Origin: Ahrensia sp.
GTDB taxonomy: Bacteria; Pseudomonadota; Alphaproteobacteria; Rhizobiales; Rhizobiaceae
Direction of reading: 5' to 3'
DNA: 64,000 nucleotides
NCBI GenBank assembly: GCA_002698425.1
Contig: NZXU01000052.1
Span: forward strand, 1-64,000
Shown here: positions 19,427-28,300 of the stretch, piece by piece
How the letters are laid out: every line of letters begins with the position of its first letter
Position numbering within the stretch: position 1 is the stretch's first letter
Position numbers and translations under genes: made by a program
The notes under the pieces: generated by a model
Told to the model about the DNA's origin: nothing
The model's input: only the letters and a program-made list of their open reading frames with translations
The model's database searches: none

Positions 19427-19498
19427 CGCGACGCCGACCATGGGCATAGCGCCATCCGGGCCATATATAGGGTTCATCACCGACCGGATATGGATTGA

Positions 19499-20509
19499 AT
19501 GCGCTTCGAGGACCTGCTTCGCCCGACACCGAAAGGGCTTTACTGCCCGCCGGGCGATTTCTTCATCGATCCGGTGCGGCCGGTCGAGCGGGCTCTGGTC
19601 ACCCATGGCCATGCCGACCATGCCCGGCCGGGCCATGCCCATGTCATGGCGACGCGCGAGACGCTGGACATCATGGGCATCCGCTACGGGGACGGTTTCG
19701 CCGGCGCGACACAGGAGGCCGGCTATGGCGAGGTTCTCGACATCAACGGCGTCACGGTGAGCTGGCATCCGGCCGGCCATGTGCTCGGCGCGGCGCAGAT
19801 CGCGGTCGAAAAGGACGGTACCCGTATCGTCGCCTCGGGCGACTACAAGCGCCGCCGCGATCCGACCTGCGCGACTTTCGAGCCGGTGGCCTGCGATGTC
19901 TTCATCACCGAGGCCACCTTCGGATTGCCCGTCTTCCGCCATCCCGACGACCGCGAGGAGATCGGCAAGCTGTTGAAGAGCGTCGCGCAGTTCCCGGCGA
20001 GCGCCCATCTGGTCGGCGCCTATGCGCTGGGCAAGGCGCAGCGCGTCATCGCCTTGCTGCGCGAGGCCGGCTACGGGGAGACGATCTATATCCACGGCGC
20101 GATGCAGAAGCTCTGCGACTACTATGTCAGCCGCGGTATCGATCTCGGACCGCTCGCGCCGGCCACCGTCGAGAGGCAAGCGAAGGACCAGTTCGCCGGC
20201 GCCATCGTCATCGGCCCGCCTTCGGCCTTCGCCGATCGCTGGGCGCGGCGTTTTCCCGACCCGGTCTCCTGCTTCGCGTCTGGCTGGATGCGGGTGCGCC
20301 AGCGCGCAAGGCAGCGCGGCGTCGAGCTGCCGCTGATCCTGTCGGATCATTGCGACTGGGACGAGTTAACGGAGACGATCCGCGAGATCGGCCCAAGGGA
20401 AGTCTGGGTCACCCATGGCCGCGAGGAGGCGCTTGTGCGCTGGTGCGAACTGAACCAGATAAGGGCGAAGCCGCTCAACATCGTCGGATATGAGGACGAA
20501 GCCGAATGA
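19499..20509 (+). CDS. Ligase-associated DNA damage response exonuclease (MBL fold)
   Basis: Metallo-beta-lactamase-fold nuclease of 336 residues. Metal ligands are in LVTHGHADHARPGHA near the N-terminus, with IVASGDYKRRRDP, FITEATFGLPVFRHP, VGAYALGKAQRVIALLREAGY and LSDHCDWDELTETI following. This is the SNM1/Artemis-like exonuclease that travels with the ATP-dependent ligase. Its stop overlaps the start of the next gene by four bases. A diverged copy of its last 55 bases lies about 1 kb downstream (21473-21527), suggesting the 3' end was exchanged or duplicated in the past. Confidence 0.92.
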   Translation: MRFEDLLRPTPKGLYCPPGDFFIDPVRPVERALVTHGHADHARPGHAHVMATRETLDIMGIRYGDGFAGATQEAGYGEVLDINGVTVSWHPAGHVLGAAQIAVEKDGTRIVASGDYKRRRDPTCATFEPVACDVFITEATFGLPVFRHPDDREEIGKLLKSVAQFPASAHLVGAYALGKAQRVIALLREAGYGETIYIHGAMQKLCDYYVSRGIDLGPLAPATVERQAKDQFAGAIVIGPPSAFADRWARRFPDPVSCFASGWMRVRQRARQRGVELPLILSDHCDWDELTETIREIGPREVWVTHGREEALVRWCELNQIRAKPLNIVGYEDEAE

Positions 20510-21378
20510 CATCGCCATCCCGTCTCGCCCGCATCGTCGCGCCGCTTTGCCTGGCGCTCCTGGTCTTTTCCGGCGCGCACGCGGTCGGATCGAGCCCCGA
20601 CACCTGGAAGCAATTCCGCACGCAAGTCGAGAGCGCCTGCGTCGCGCTCGCCGCGCCGCGCATGAAGGTCGCCAGCATCCGCATCGATCCGACGGGCACG
20701 ACGAGTTTCGGCGTCGCGCTCCTGACCGACGCGGCGACCGGGGCGCAGCATGTCTGCGTCTACGACAAGCAGACCGGCAAGACCGAGCTCGGCGGTGCGC
20801 TGGAGATGATGACCGATCCGGTCGAGCCCTTCTCGCCGCAGGACGCCACGCAATTGTCCGACCTGACGCCGCAGGTCCAGGCGACGCTCGACGAGCTGGC
20901 GAAGCGGGGCGTTCCCGTCAACGGCCAGGCCGACACGGTCAAGGCGCTGCTCGACGGGCGGGTCAAGTCCGACGACATCGGCTCCCTGCCGGCCGGGCCC
21001 TATCGCTGCAATGTCTTCTGGTACGGTTTCCTCGACGAGGGCGCGCGTCGCGTCGGCACCCATGTCTGCACGGTATCGCGAGCGCCGGGCGGCGGGCTCG
21101 TCATCGAGAAGACGACCGGCGAGCATCTGCATGCCGAGACTGTCGCGATGCAAGACGGCCAGACTGCCTATGCCGGACGGACATGGATCGACGGCCAGTC
21201 GGAGCGGCAATACGACCCGACCCGCCCGGCCAATGCCGAAAACGACAATTTCGGCAACAAGGTCGGCCGCGTCCTGCGCTCGGGCGAAAGGCTCTTCCTT
21301 GTCTCCATCGACGAGCGCGGCATGACCGAGCCGGACCCGACCTTCTTCGAGATCCTGGAACTGGTCCCGCAGCTTTGA
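20506..21378 (+). CDS. Secreted protein of unknown function (DUF4893-like)
   Basis: Protein of 290 residues with a clear signal peptide (RLARIVAPLCLALLVFSGAHAVG). The mature part includes LPAGPYRCNVFWYGFLDEGARRVGTHVCTVSR and KTTGEHLHAETVAMQDGQTAYAGRTWIDGQ, ending in FFEILELVPQL. This pattern resembles DUF4893, but I hold the assignment weakly. Four cysteines in the mature part could form disulfides. The start overlaps the exonuclease stop (ATGA). The gene lies between the two copies of the exonuclease 3' end, so it may have arrived with the recombination that made them. Confidence 0.75.
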   Translation: MTSPSRLARIVAPLCLALLVFSGAHAVGSSPDTWKQFRTQVESACVALAAPRMKVASIRIDPTGTTSFGVALLTDAATGAQHVCVYDKQTGKTELGGALEMMTDPVEPFSPQDATQLSDLTPQVQATLDELAKRGVPVNGQADTVKALLDGRVKSDDIGSLPAGPYRCNVFWYGFLDEGARRVGTHVCTVSRAPGGGLVIEKTTGEHLHAETVAMQDGQTAYAGRTWIDGQSERQYDPTRPANAENDNFGNKVGRVLRSGERLFLVSIDERGMTEPDPTFFEILELVPQL

Positions 21379-21449
21379 AGGCGTTCGCCGACCGCTCGGT
21401 GCGCCGCCTACCAGACCCGATATCCCGCTATCCGCCGGGGTGAGTACGC

Positions 21450-21527
21450 GTGCGCCAGCGCGTCAGCGAAGATGCGCTGGTGCGAGCTGAACCAGATCAG
21501 AGCAAGGCCGCTCAAAATCGCCGGTTA
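21450..21527 (+). pseudogene. Decayed fragment of the exonuclease 3' end
   Basis: Bases 21473-21527 match 20436-20490 of the exonuclease gene at 47 of 55 positions without gaps. The 13-base string GTGCGCCAGCGCG at 21450-21462 matches 20294-20306. This is therefore a remnant with an internal deletion, not a live gene. Its divergence from the intact copy argues against a very recent tandem duplication. Confidence 0.75.
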
Positions 21528-21533
21528 ATATTG

Positions 21534-22325
21534 CTAAGCAGAATTAAACTTATCAATGAAGTCTGGATTATGCTCTTTCCAAACTGCCCAGCGCAGGAAT
21601 TCTTTAACAGCGGGAATCTCCCACAGGTTGGTTGCTCTTAGCGAAATGTGAGATTCTTCGTTGGTCAGATGACCGAGTTTACGTTCTCTCGATTTCGAGA
21701 GCTTCTCTATGACGTCAACGACGACCCCACCCATAATAAAAATCATTCCAGTTCGGGTTTTTTGCCGACCACGAAATCCTGACCGCGCCCCCCAAATTCT
21801 TGGCGTGAGCAAGAACGTGTCAATAGCGCCATCGTCCAAGCCCCCTTCTGATGCGGAATTTGGGTCAAAGATTGGTTGAATTCGATATGAAAAGGAGAAA
21901 TTCTCCATCCGAGAAACATCCTCGCGTAGAGTTTCTACGATAGTTCGAGGCGGCTTGAACCCTTTATAGTACTCCGCATTCGAAATTGCCGCGCGCCAAA
22001 GTACTGAAGCAATCGCATTTTTGATTTTTGCGCCGTCGCACAAAATCAGATGGGATTCACCGGCTCGGTATTTCCGACGGAGTTCAGCGAACAGCTCTTT
22101 GAGCGGACGATCAAAATTGTCCCCAAAAGTTTGTTCGCATTCGTGACAGAGCAAGCGATCTTGAGATCTATCGCCGAGCCGTTTTGCAGGTTCGTTACCG
22201 CTGCTGAGATGGACCATCTTGCCACTGTCTTGGCGAGAGATATCTCGTATGAATGAACGCGGTATCGCATGGGAATTACGCAATTCAGACTGCTGGCCAC
22301 AAAAGTGACAAATACCCCTATTCAT
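21534..22325 (-). CDS. HNH-like zinc-binding protein of unknown function
   Basis: Protein of about 263 residues (268 if the ATG at 22340 is used). The N-terminus reads CHFCGQQSELRNSHAIPRSF and then LLCHECEQTFGDNFDRPL: two CxxC pairs bracketing a SHxIP element, the layout of a treble-clef HNH-type zinc finger. The rest (WRAAISNAEYYKGFKPPRTIVETLRED, GMIFIMGGVVVDVI) I do not recognise. The gene is clearly AT-richer than its neighbours and points against the flanking repair genes, which suggests horizontal acquisition. Such proteins may be nucleases or only structural zinc proteins; a defence role is possible but unproven. Confidence 0.72.
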   Translation of the reverse strand: MNRGICHFCGQQSELRNSHAIPRSFIRDISRQDSGKMVHLSSGNEPAKRLGDRSQDRLLCHECEQTFGDNFDRPLKELFAELRRKYRAGESHLILCDGAKIKNAIASVLWRAAISNAEYYKGFKPPRTIVETLREDVSRMENFSFSYRIQPIFDPNSASEGGLDDGAIDTFLLTPRIWGARSGFRGRQKTRTGMIFIMGGVVVDVIEKLSKSRERKLGHLTNEESHISLRATNLWEIPAVKEFLRWAVWKEHNPDFIDKFNSA

Positions 22326-22384
22326 TCGACCACCATGCATATGCGTAATCTGGCGTTACTGCATCTATGCACGGGCCATAGGAA

Positions 22385-24106
22385 ATGAAAGCTTTTGCCG
22401 ATCTCCTCGACCGGCTTGTCCTGACGCCTTCGCGCAATGCCAAGCTGAAGCTGCTGACGGATTATCTCGCCGCGACGCCGGACCCGGACCGCGGCTACGC
22501 CATCGCGGCGATCACTCGCGATTTGGACATCCTCTCGGTCAAGCCGGCGATGATCCGGGCGCTGGTTTCCGAGCGCGTCGACGAGGTGCTGTTCGGCTAT
22601 TCCTACGATTTCGTCGGCGATCTGGCGGAGACGGTGAGCCTGATCTGGCCGGCGCCGGAACCCCCCTCTGTCGCCTCCGGCGACATCTCCCCCGCAAGGG
22701 GGGAGAGTGGCGGGATGCTGGCAGATGGGGCTCCAGTCTCCACCCTTGCGGGGGAGATGTCCGCGCAGCGGACAGAGGGGGGGCCGTCGGCCACTCCGAC
22801 GCTGTCGCAGATCGTCGAAACCCTGCAAACTGCCTCGCGTTCCGACGGGCCGAAGCTGGTGGAGCGCTGGCTGGACGATCTCGATTCCTCCGGACGCTAC
22901 GCCCTGTTGAAGCTGATCACCGGCGGCATGCGCATCGGCGTGTCATCGCGGCTGATGAAGCAGGCGCTCGCCGATTACGGCGGCAAGGACGTAACCGAGA
23001 TCGAGGAACTGTGGCACGGGCTCGCGCCGCCCTATCTGCCGCTGTTCGCATGGCTCGACGGCAAGGCGGACAAGCCCGAAAACCTTGCCGCCGCGCCGTT
23101 CCGGCCGGTCATGCTCGCCAATCCGACCGATCTCGACGAACTCGCCCGGTACGAGCCGGCCGACTATCTCGCCGAATGGAAATGGGACGGCATCCGGGTG
23201 CAGGTGACGGCGGAGCGGGGTGTATGTCGTATCTATTCGCGCACCGGCGATGACATTTCCGGCGCCTTTCCGGACTTGCTCGAGGCGATGGAATTCGACG
23301 GCGCGATCGACGGCGAATTGCTGGTCGGCCATTTCGAGGCCGGCGCGATCCGCACTGGCACTTTCTCCGACCTGCAGCAGCGGCTGAACCGCAAGACCGT
23401 GCCGGCGAAATTGCAGAAGCAATACCCGGCGGTGCTGCGTGCCTATGATTTGCTGCAGGAGGGCGCGGACGATCTGCGGCCGCTCGCTTTCGAGGCGCGG
23501 CGCACGCGGCTGGAAGGCTTTGTCGAGGCGCTGCCGAAGGAGCGGTTCGACCTGTCGCCGCTGGTGCCTTTCGAAAGCTGGGAGGAAATCGCCGCGAAGC
23601 GAAACGCCTCGCCCGATCCGGTGATCGAGGGGCTGATGCTGAAGCGCCGCGATTCCGCCTATGTGCCGGGCCGCCCGAAAGGGCCATGGTTCAAGTGGAA
23701 GCGCGATCCCTATCTGGTCGACGCGGTGCTGATGTATGCCTAGCGCGGCCATGGCAAGCGGTCGAGCTTCTATTCCGACTACACGTTCGGTGTCTGGACC
23801 GGGCCCGCGGACGACGCGCAGCTCGTGCCCGTCGGCAAGGCCTATTTCGGCTTCACCGACGAGGAACTGAAACAGATCGACAAATTCGTCCGCGACAACA
23901 CGATCGAGCGCTTCGGCCCTGTCCGCTCGGTGCGCGCGGAGCCGGATCACGGCCTTGTCCTCGAAGTCGCCTTCGAAGGCCTGAACCGCTCGACCCGCCA
24001 CAAATCCGGCGTCGCCATGCGCTTTCCGCGCATCTCCCGGCTTCGCTGGGACAAGCCCCCGCATGAGGCCGACCGGCTGGAAGCGCTTGAAGCGAAGCTA
24101 GATTAG
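22385..24106 (+). pseudogene. ATP-dependent DNA ligase, interrupted by an in-frame amber codon
   Basis: Companion ligase of the ligase-associated repair set. The adenylation motif is EWKWDGIRVQV (Lys266), followed by YSRTGDDISGAFPDL, EFDGAIDGELLVG, VIEGLMLKRRDSAYVPGR and WFKWKRDPYLVDAVLMYA. At 23741-23743 TAG occurs where the family usually has Gln (MYAQRGHGKR). The same frame then continues for 121 more codons with an intact OB-fold region (SFYSDYTFGVWTGPADDAQLVPVGKAYFG through RFPRISRLRW) to the normal stop. One C-to-T change therefore splits it into 452 + 121 residues. A 120-bp palindromic element (22662-22781) is also inserted in frame near residues 93-133. The truncated product keeps the nucleotidyltransferase domain but loses the OB fold. 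Readthrough or a sequencing error remain possible. Confidence 0.88.
22662..22781. repeat. REP-like palindromic element inserted in frame in the ligase gene
   Basis: Two 45-base arms (22662-22706 and 22737-22781), nearly exact inverted complements, surround a 30-base loop. Arms begin CCCCCTCTGTCGCC and end GCAAGGGGGGAGA. This resembles the CTCCCC-rich palindromes dispersed in rhizobial genomes. At 120 bases it preserves the reading frame and encodes about 40 residues (SVASGDISPARG through GEMSAQRTEGG) that do not look like ligase sequence. Confidence 0.85.
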
Positions 24107-24416
24107 CGGCGACGCGGTAAATAAAGATCACCCTTGTGCGAGACAACGGGCTCACGATGATCAAGTCGATTATGCAGACATTGATTGTCTATATATGCCA
24201 ATAAACATATTATAAAACCTAATAATATAAAATATAATAGTCATTATATTGAAATAATTAAAGTTTAGATTAGAATGATAGGTCTTCTATATGATGATAT
24301 CGCTATCTTGCATCGTTGATGATCCGTTGTCGGGTTGTTTGACTCAACGTCAGTTCAAATGCATTATCACTCTATTGGGGCTAAATCGCCTGCAAGGCAG
24401 GATTTAGGGGGTTGGG
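24107..24416. other. AT-rich intergenic region with 5' UTR hairpin
   Basis: About 310 bases, strikingly AT-rich between 24180 and 24300, in contrast to the GC-rich surroundings. No ORF is supported. Just before the next gene CTAAAT-CG-CCTGC / GCAGG-ATTTAG (24381-24407) forms a hairpin whose 3' arm touches the GGGGG ribosome binding site (24407-24411). The base composition suggests imported DNA. Confidence 0.6.
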
Positions 24417-25055
24417 ATGACTTCGCTGTTTCGAATGGCTCGCTTGGGCGTGGCCGGGGTTGGCGTCATGGCCGCATGCGCCGGTAGCGCGTCTGCCGCG
24501 ACCGTCGGATTTACGCTGGTAATTTCCGGTGCTGCCAACACGCCGAGTATGCTGCTCACGAATGACAGCGATTTGGCGTTACTTACGGGCTTCAGCCTGA
24601 CGATCGGCGACACAGACTACAATTTCGACGCATTCAATTCGTTGCCGTCAAACCCGGCCGGCGGTACGGCCGTGGGGAATACGCCCGATACAAATAACTT
24701 GGGTGCAATCCGATCCGACCTGATCGATATCTCCTACACCGGCTTCAACCCCGGAGAAACGTCGTCCTGGATCGTGGATGTCGATGTGGATAGCGATAAT
24801 ACCGTCGAAGATTATCGAACGGTGTTGTTAAACAATGGTTCGGTCGCGAATGCCGTGGCAACAGCCCTCTTCTCTGGAGGTGGCGTTCTTAGTTTGACGC
24901 TTTCGGATGGCGGCGCGAGCCAGCCATCATATACATTTAGTGCATCAAGCGTACTGTCGGAAGTGCCCTTGCCGGCGGCCTTGCCTATGTTGGCAAGCGC
25001 AATGGTTTTGGCGGGTTTTGCGGCCCGCCGAAAGAAGCATGACATCGGTGCATAA
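24417..25055 (+). CDS. VPLPA-CTERM sorting-domain protein (exosortase substrate)
   Basis: Secreted protein of 212 residues with a signal peptide (VAGVGVMAACAGSASAA), a beta-rich, Asn/Asp/Gly/Ser-rich body, and a C-terminal sorting signal: the VPLPA motif (VPLPAALPMLASAMVLAGF), a membrane helix and the basic tail AARRKKH. Such tails are cleaved by an exosortase (EpsH/Xrt family) and the proteins are usually tied to exopolysaccharide export. No exosortase gene is in this window. Base composition is AT-richer than the surroundings. The gene lies between two copies of the ligase 3' end. The body is not recognised. Confidence 0.85.
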   Translation: MTSLFRMARLGVAGVGVMAACAGSASAATVGFTLVISGAANTPSMLLTNDSDLALLTGFSLTIGDTDYNFDAFNSLPSNPAGGTAVGNTPDTNNLGAIRSDLIDISYTGFNPGETSSWIVDVDVDSDNTVEDYRTVLLNNGSVANAVATALFSGGGVLSLTLSDGGASQPSYTFSASSVLSEVPLPAALPMLASAMVLAGFAARRKKHDIGA

Positions 25056-25372
25056 ATTCCCGCACTCCTGACATCCGGCGGGATTTCACGAGGCCGACCG
25101 GCTGGAGACGCTGGAAGCGATGCTAGATTAGCGGCGACGCGCCGGCTCGACCGGCCGCCGAGGCTCAGATTCGGGCAAGCTACAAATGATAGGGACTGGG
25201 TGTCCGGCGGGGCTCGGATCATCGATCGTGATCCCGGCGTCCGGGCGGACCGGTAGCCGGTTGCGCATGGCCAGCGGGTGTTCGTTCTGTCTCGGGGCAG
25301 TGACGCGCCGCTTCGTGTGGCAGGCGGCAGACAGATACGCTGCGAATTCCGACCGATCGAGGGCCGCCAACC
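25056..25372. other. Intergenic region upstream of the octad-repeat gene
   Basis: About 317 bases. They contain the ligase 3'-end copy (25090-25141) and presumably the promoter of the octapeptide-repeat gene. I found no convincing promoter boxes or other gene. Confidence 0.5.
25090..25141 (+). pseudogene. Second copy of the ligase gene 3' end
   Basis: These 52 bases match 24065-24116, the last codons of the ligase plus its TAG and following bases, at 48 of 52 positions. The copy is not attached to a ligase ORF. It marks a duplication or gene-replacement scar on the far side of the VPLPA-CTERM gene. Confidence 0.8.
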
Positions 25373-28300
25373 GTGACTTCCGTCCTGTCTTCCCTGACCA
25401 CGCAGCAGATCAGGAACCTGTCCACGGCGACTGTCGCCTCCTGGACGCCCGAGGACCTCGCCGAGCTTACCGAGCAGCAGATCTCCGTGCTGACCGCCAG
25501 CCAGGTCGCGGCGATCGAGACCGACGGCTTCGCCGGCATGACGACGTCGCAGCTTGCGGCGATCGCGCCGAGGTCGATGGTCGGCCTGACGCTGGACCAG
25601 CTGAGTGTCCTGACGCCGGACGAGGTTTCGGGCCTGGGAACGAGCCAGGTTGCCAGCCTCGGCGCGGACCAGCTGACCGCGCTCACGAGCGAGCAGACCG
25701 AGGCGTTTACGCCCGAGCAGGTGGCGCGGCTGAATTCGGTCCAGATCGCAGCGCTCGACCCCGAGGACATCGCGACCTTCTCGACCGCCGACATTGCGGC
25801 GATTACCACCGGCGCGATCAGGGGATTGACCGCCGACCAGATCGGCGTGCTGTCGCTCGACCAGTTCGGCGCCCTGGAGCCGCGCCAGATCGCGGCGCTC
25901 AGGACAACCCAGATCTCCGCGATCACGCCGTCGCAACTCGCCGCGATGTCGACGGCGCAGATCGGCGCGCTGAGCCCCAGCCAGATCGGCGCGCTGAGCG
26001 ACGAGGCCTTCGCCGCCCTCTCGCCCGACCAGGTCGCCTCGTTCGGCCCGCGCGCCATCCCCGGCCTGTCCCCGGAGCGGATCGCCGGCTTCAGCACCGA
26101 GCAGATCCAGGCCCTGACGCCGTCGCAGATCGGTTACCTGAATTCCAGGCAGGTCACGGCACTGGGCACGGCGCATCTCGCGTCGATGTCGCCCGAAGGC
26201 GTCGCTGCGATCGCCACGAGAGCCGTTCCGGGCTTCACTGCCGAGCAGGTCGCCTCCCTGAGCACCGAGCAGTTCGCGGCGCTGAAACCCTCGCAGATCA
26301 GCGCGATGCGGCCGTTCCAGTTCGCGGCGATGACCCCGTCGCAGATCGGCTCCATGGACAGCGCACAGCTCGGCATATTGAGCGCGACCGATATGAGGGC
26401 CTTGACCACCGACGCCGTCGCCGCGCTCTCCGCCGATCAGATCGCCGCGCTCAATCCCGGCGCCTTCCGAGGGCTGGGCGAAGACCAGATAGCGGTGCTC
26501 GCGACCGATCGGATCGAAGCCTTGACGACGACCCAGCTCGGCCGCATCAGCCCCCTCCAGCTTGCCTTCTTCAGTACCGAGCAGCTTGCGGCCCTGTCGC
26601 CTGAGAAGATCTCTTCGCTGGACCCGAGGGCGATGGTGAGGCTTTCGCCCGACGCCGTCGCCGGCCTGTCGCTCGACCAGCTCGCGGCGCTCAAGCCGAG
26701 CCAGGTCGCGCAGCTTCGACCCGACCAGGTCGCCGCTTTGTCCGTTGTGCAGACGGAATCCTTCACGACGTCCCAGATGGCCGTGCTCAGCGGCTCGCAG
26801 CTTGCCGCGCTGGGCCTCGAAAACATCGCCGCGCTGTCGGAAGACCAGATCTCCGCGATCAATCCCCGCTCGATATCGAGCTTTTCCGGTCACCAGATCG
26901 CCGCATTGAGCAATATCCAGATCGCGGCCCTTTCGATCATGCAGGTCGGCGCGCTGAAGATGGGCCAGACCGATGTCCTCAGCGCGGAGGCGATCGAGAC
27001 CTTCTCGCCCGCCAAGATCGCCGCGATGAACGTGTCGGGCGTTCGCGGGCTCTCGGCGGAGGTCTTTGCCTCCTTATCGCCGGAACAGTTCGCGGCGCTG
27101 ACGACCGGGCAGATCGGCGGCCTGAGAGCGCACCACATGGCGGCGCTGACGCCGTCCGGCATCGAGCATTTCTCGACGCAGCAGATCGCCGCATTCGACG
27201 CGGCGCAGGTCGCCGAGCTGGGAACCGAGACACTCGCGGCGTTTTCGACCGACCAGATCGCCGCGCTGAGCACCCGGGCCGTATCCGGCCTGACGGAGGC
27301 GCAGATCGCCGCGCTGAGCGCGGACCAGGCGGAAGCGTTCACCACCTCGCAGGTGGCGAGGTTCGGCGCGACGCAGACCGGTGCGCTGAGCACCGCCAAT
27401 TTCGCCACCTTCTCGGCTGCCGATCTGGCGGCGATGAGCGGCGCGGCGATCGGGGCCCTGTCGGTCGACAGCATCGCCTCGCTGACCATGGACCAGATCG
27501 CCGTCTTGAAGACCACCCAGGTCGCGGCCCTGAAGCCGGAACAGGTCGCCGTCCTGTCGATGACGCAGATCGATGCGCTGACGCAAGGCCAGATCGGCGC
27601 CTTGTCCGCCAACCAGGTCGCCGCTTTCAGCCCGGAGACACTGGCGGCCATGTCTGCGGAGCAACTCGGCTCGCTCAGCGTCGGAGCCATGTCCGGCCTG
27701 ACGCCCGATCAGCTCGCATCCCTGGATGCGAGCCAGTTCGAGGCCTTTTCCGACAGGCAGATCGGCGGGCTGGGCGCCGAGCAGCTGAATGCGCTCGGCT
27801 CGACGATGCTGGCGAATTTCACCGCGGACAGGATCGCGGCGATCAGCGTCGGGGCGATTTCTGGCCTCTCGGCCGACGCGCTCGCCTCCTTCGACGGCGA
27901 CCGGCTCGCCGCGCTGAGGCCGGCCCATATCGCGGCGCTGACAGCGGAGCAGGTCGCGGTCCTGTCCCCGGCCCAGGTCGAGCAGCTTTCGACCGACCAG
28001 ATCGCCGCGTTGTCCGCGGAGCAGCTCGGCGCCATTACGACCGACGCGGCCGGCATGCTGACGGCGGAGCAGATCGCGGCGCTGAAACCATCCACGGTCG
28101 CGGGCTTCACCGACGCGCAGATCAGGAATTTGAGCACGATCCAGTTCGACGCGCTGTCGGCGTCCCAGATCGGCGCCCTGACCGCGACGCAGGTCGAGGC
28201 GATCACCGCCGCCAACCTGGCGACCCTGTCGCCCGCCGACATCGGCGCGATCTCCGACCAGGCGATATCCGGGCTCACGGCCGCGAGTATCGCCGCGCTG

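Noticed and set aside
22662..22781. CRISPR-like repeat or insertion sequence at the ligase palindrome
   Set aside because: There is only one inverted pair, with no spacer array, no transposase and no target-site duplication that I could see.
23741..23743. Pyrrolysine or other recoding at the ligase TAG
   Set aside because: No pyl genes are visible, the site normally encodes Gln, and a plain C-to-T nonsense change is simpler.
24812..26893. 693-codon minus-strand frame overlapping the octad-repeat gene
   Set aside because: Its RRGDLxGxx-type periodicity simply mirrors the octad codons in another frame; it spans an intergenic region and the CTERM gene.
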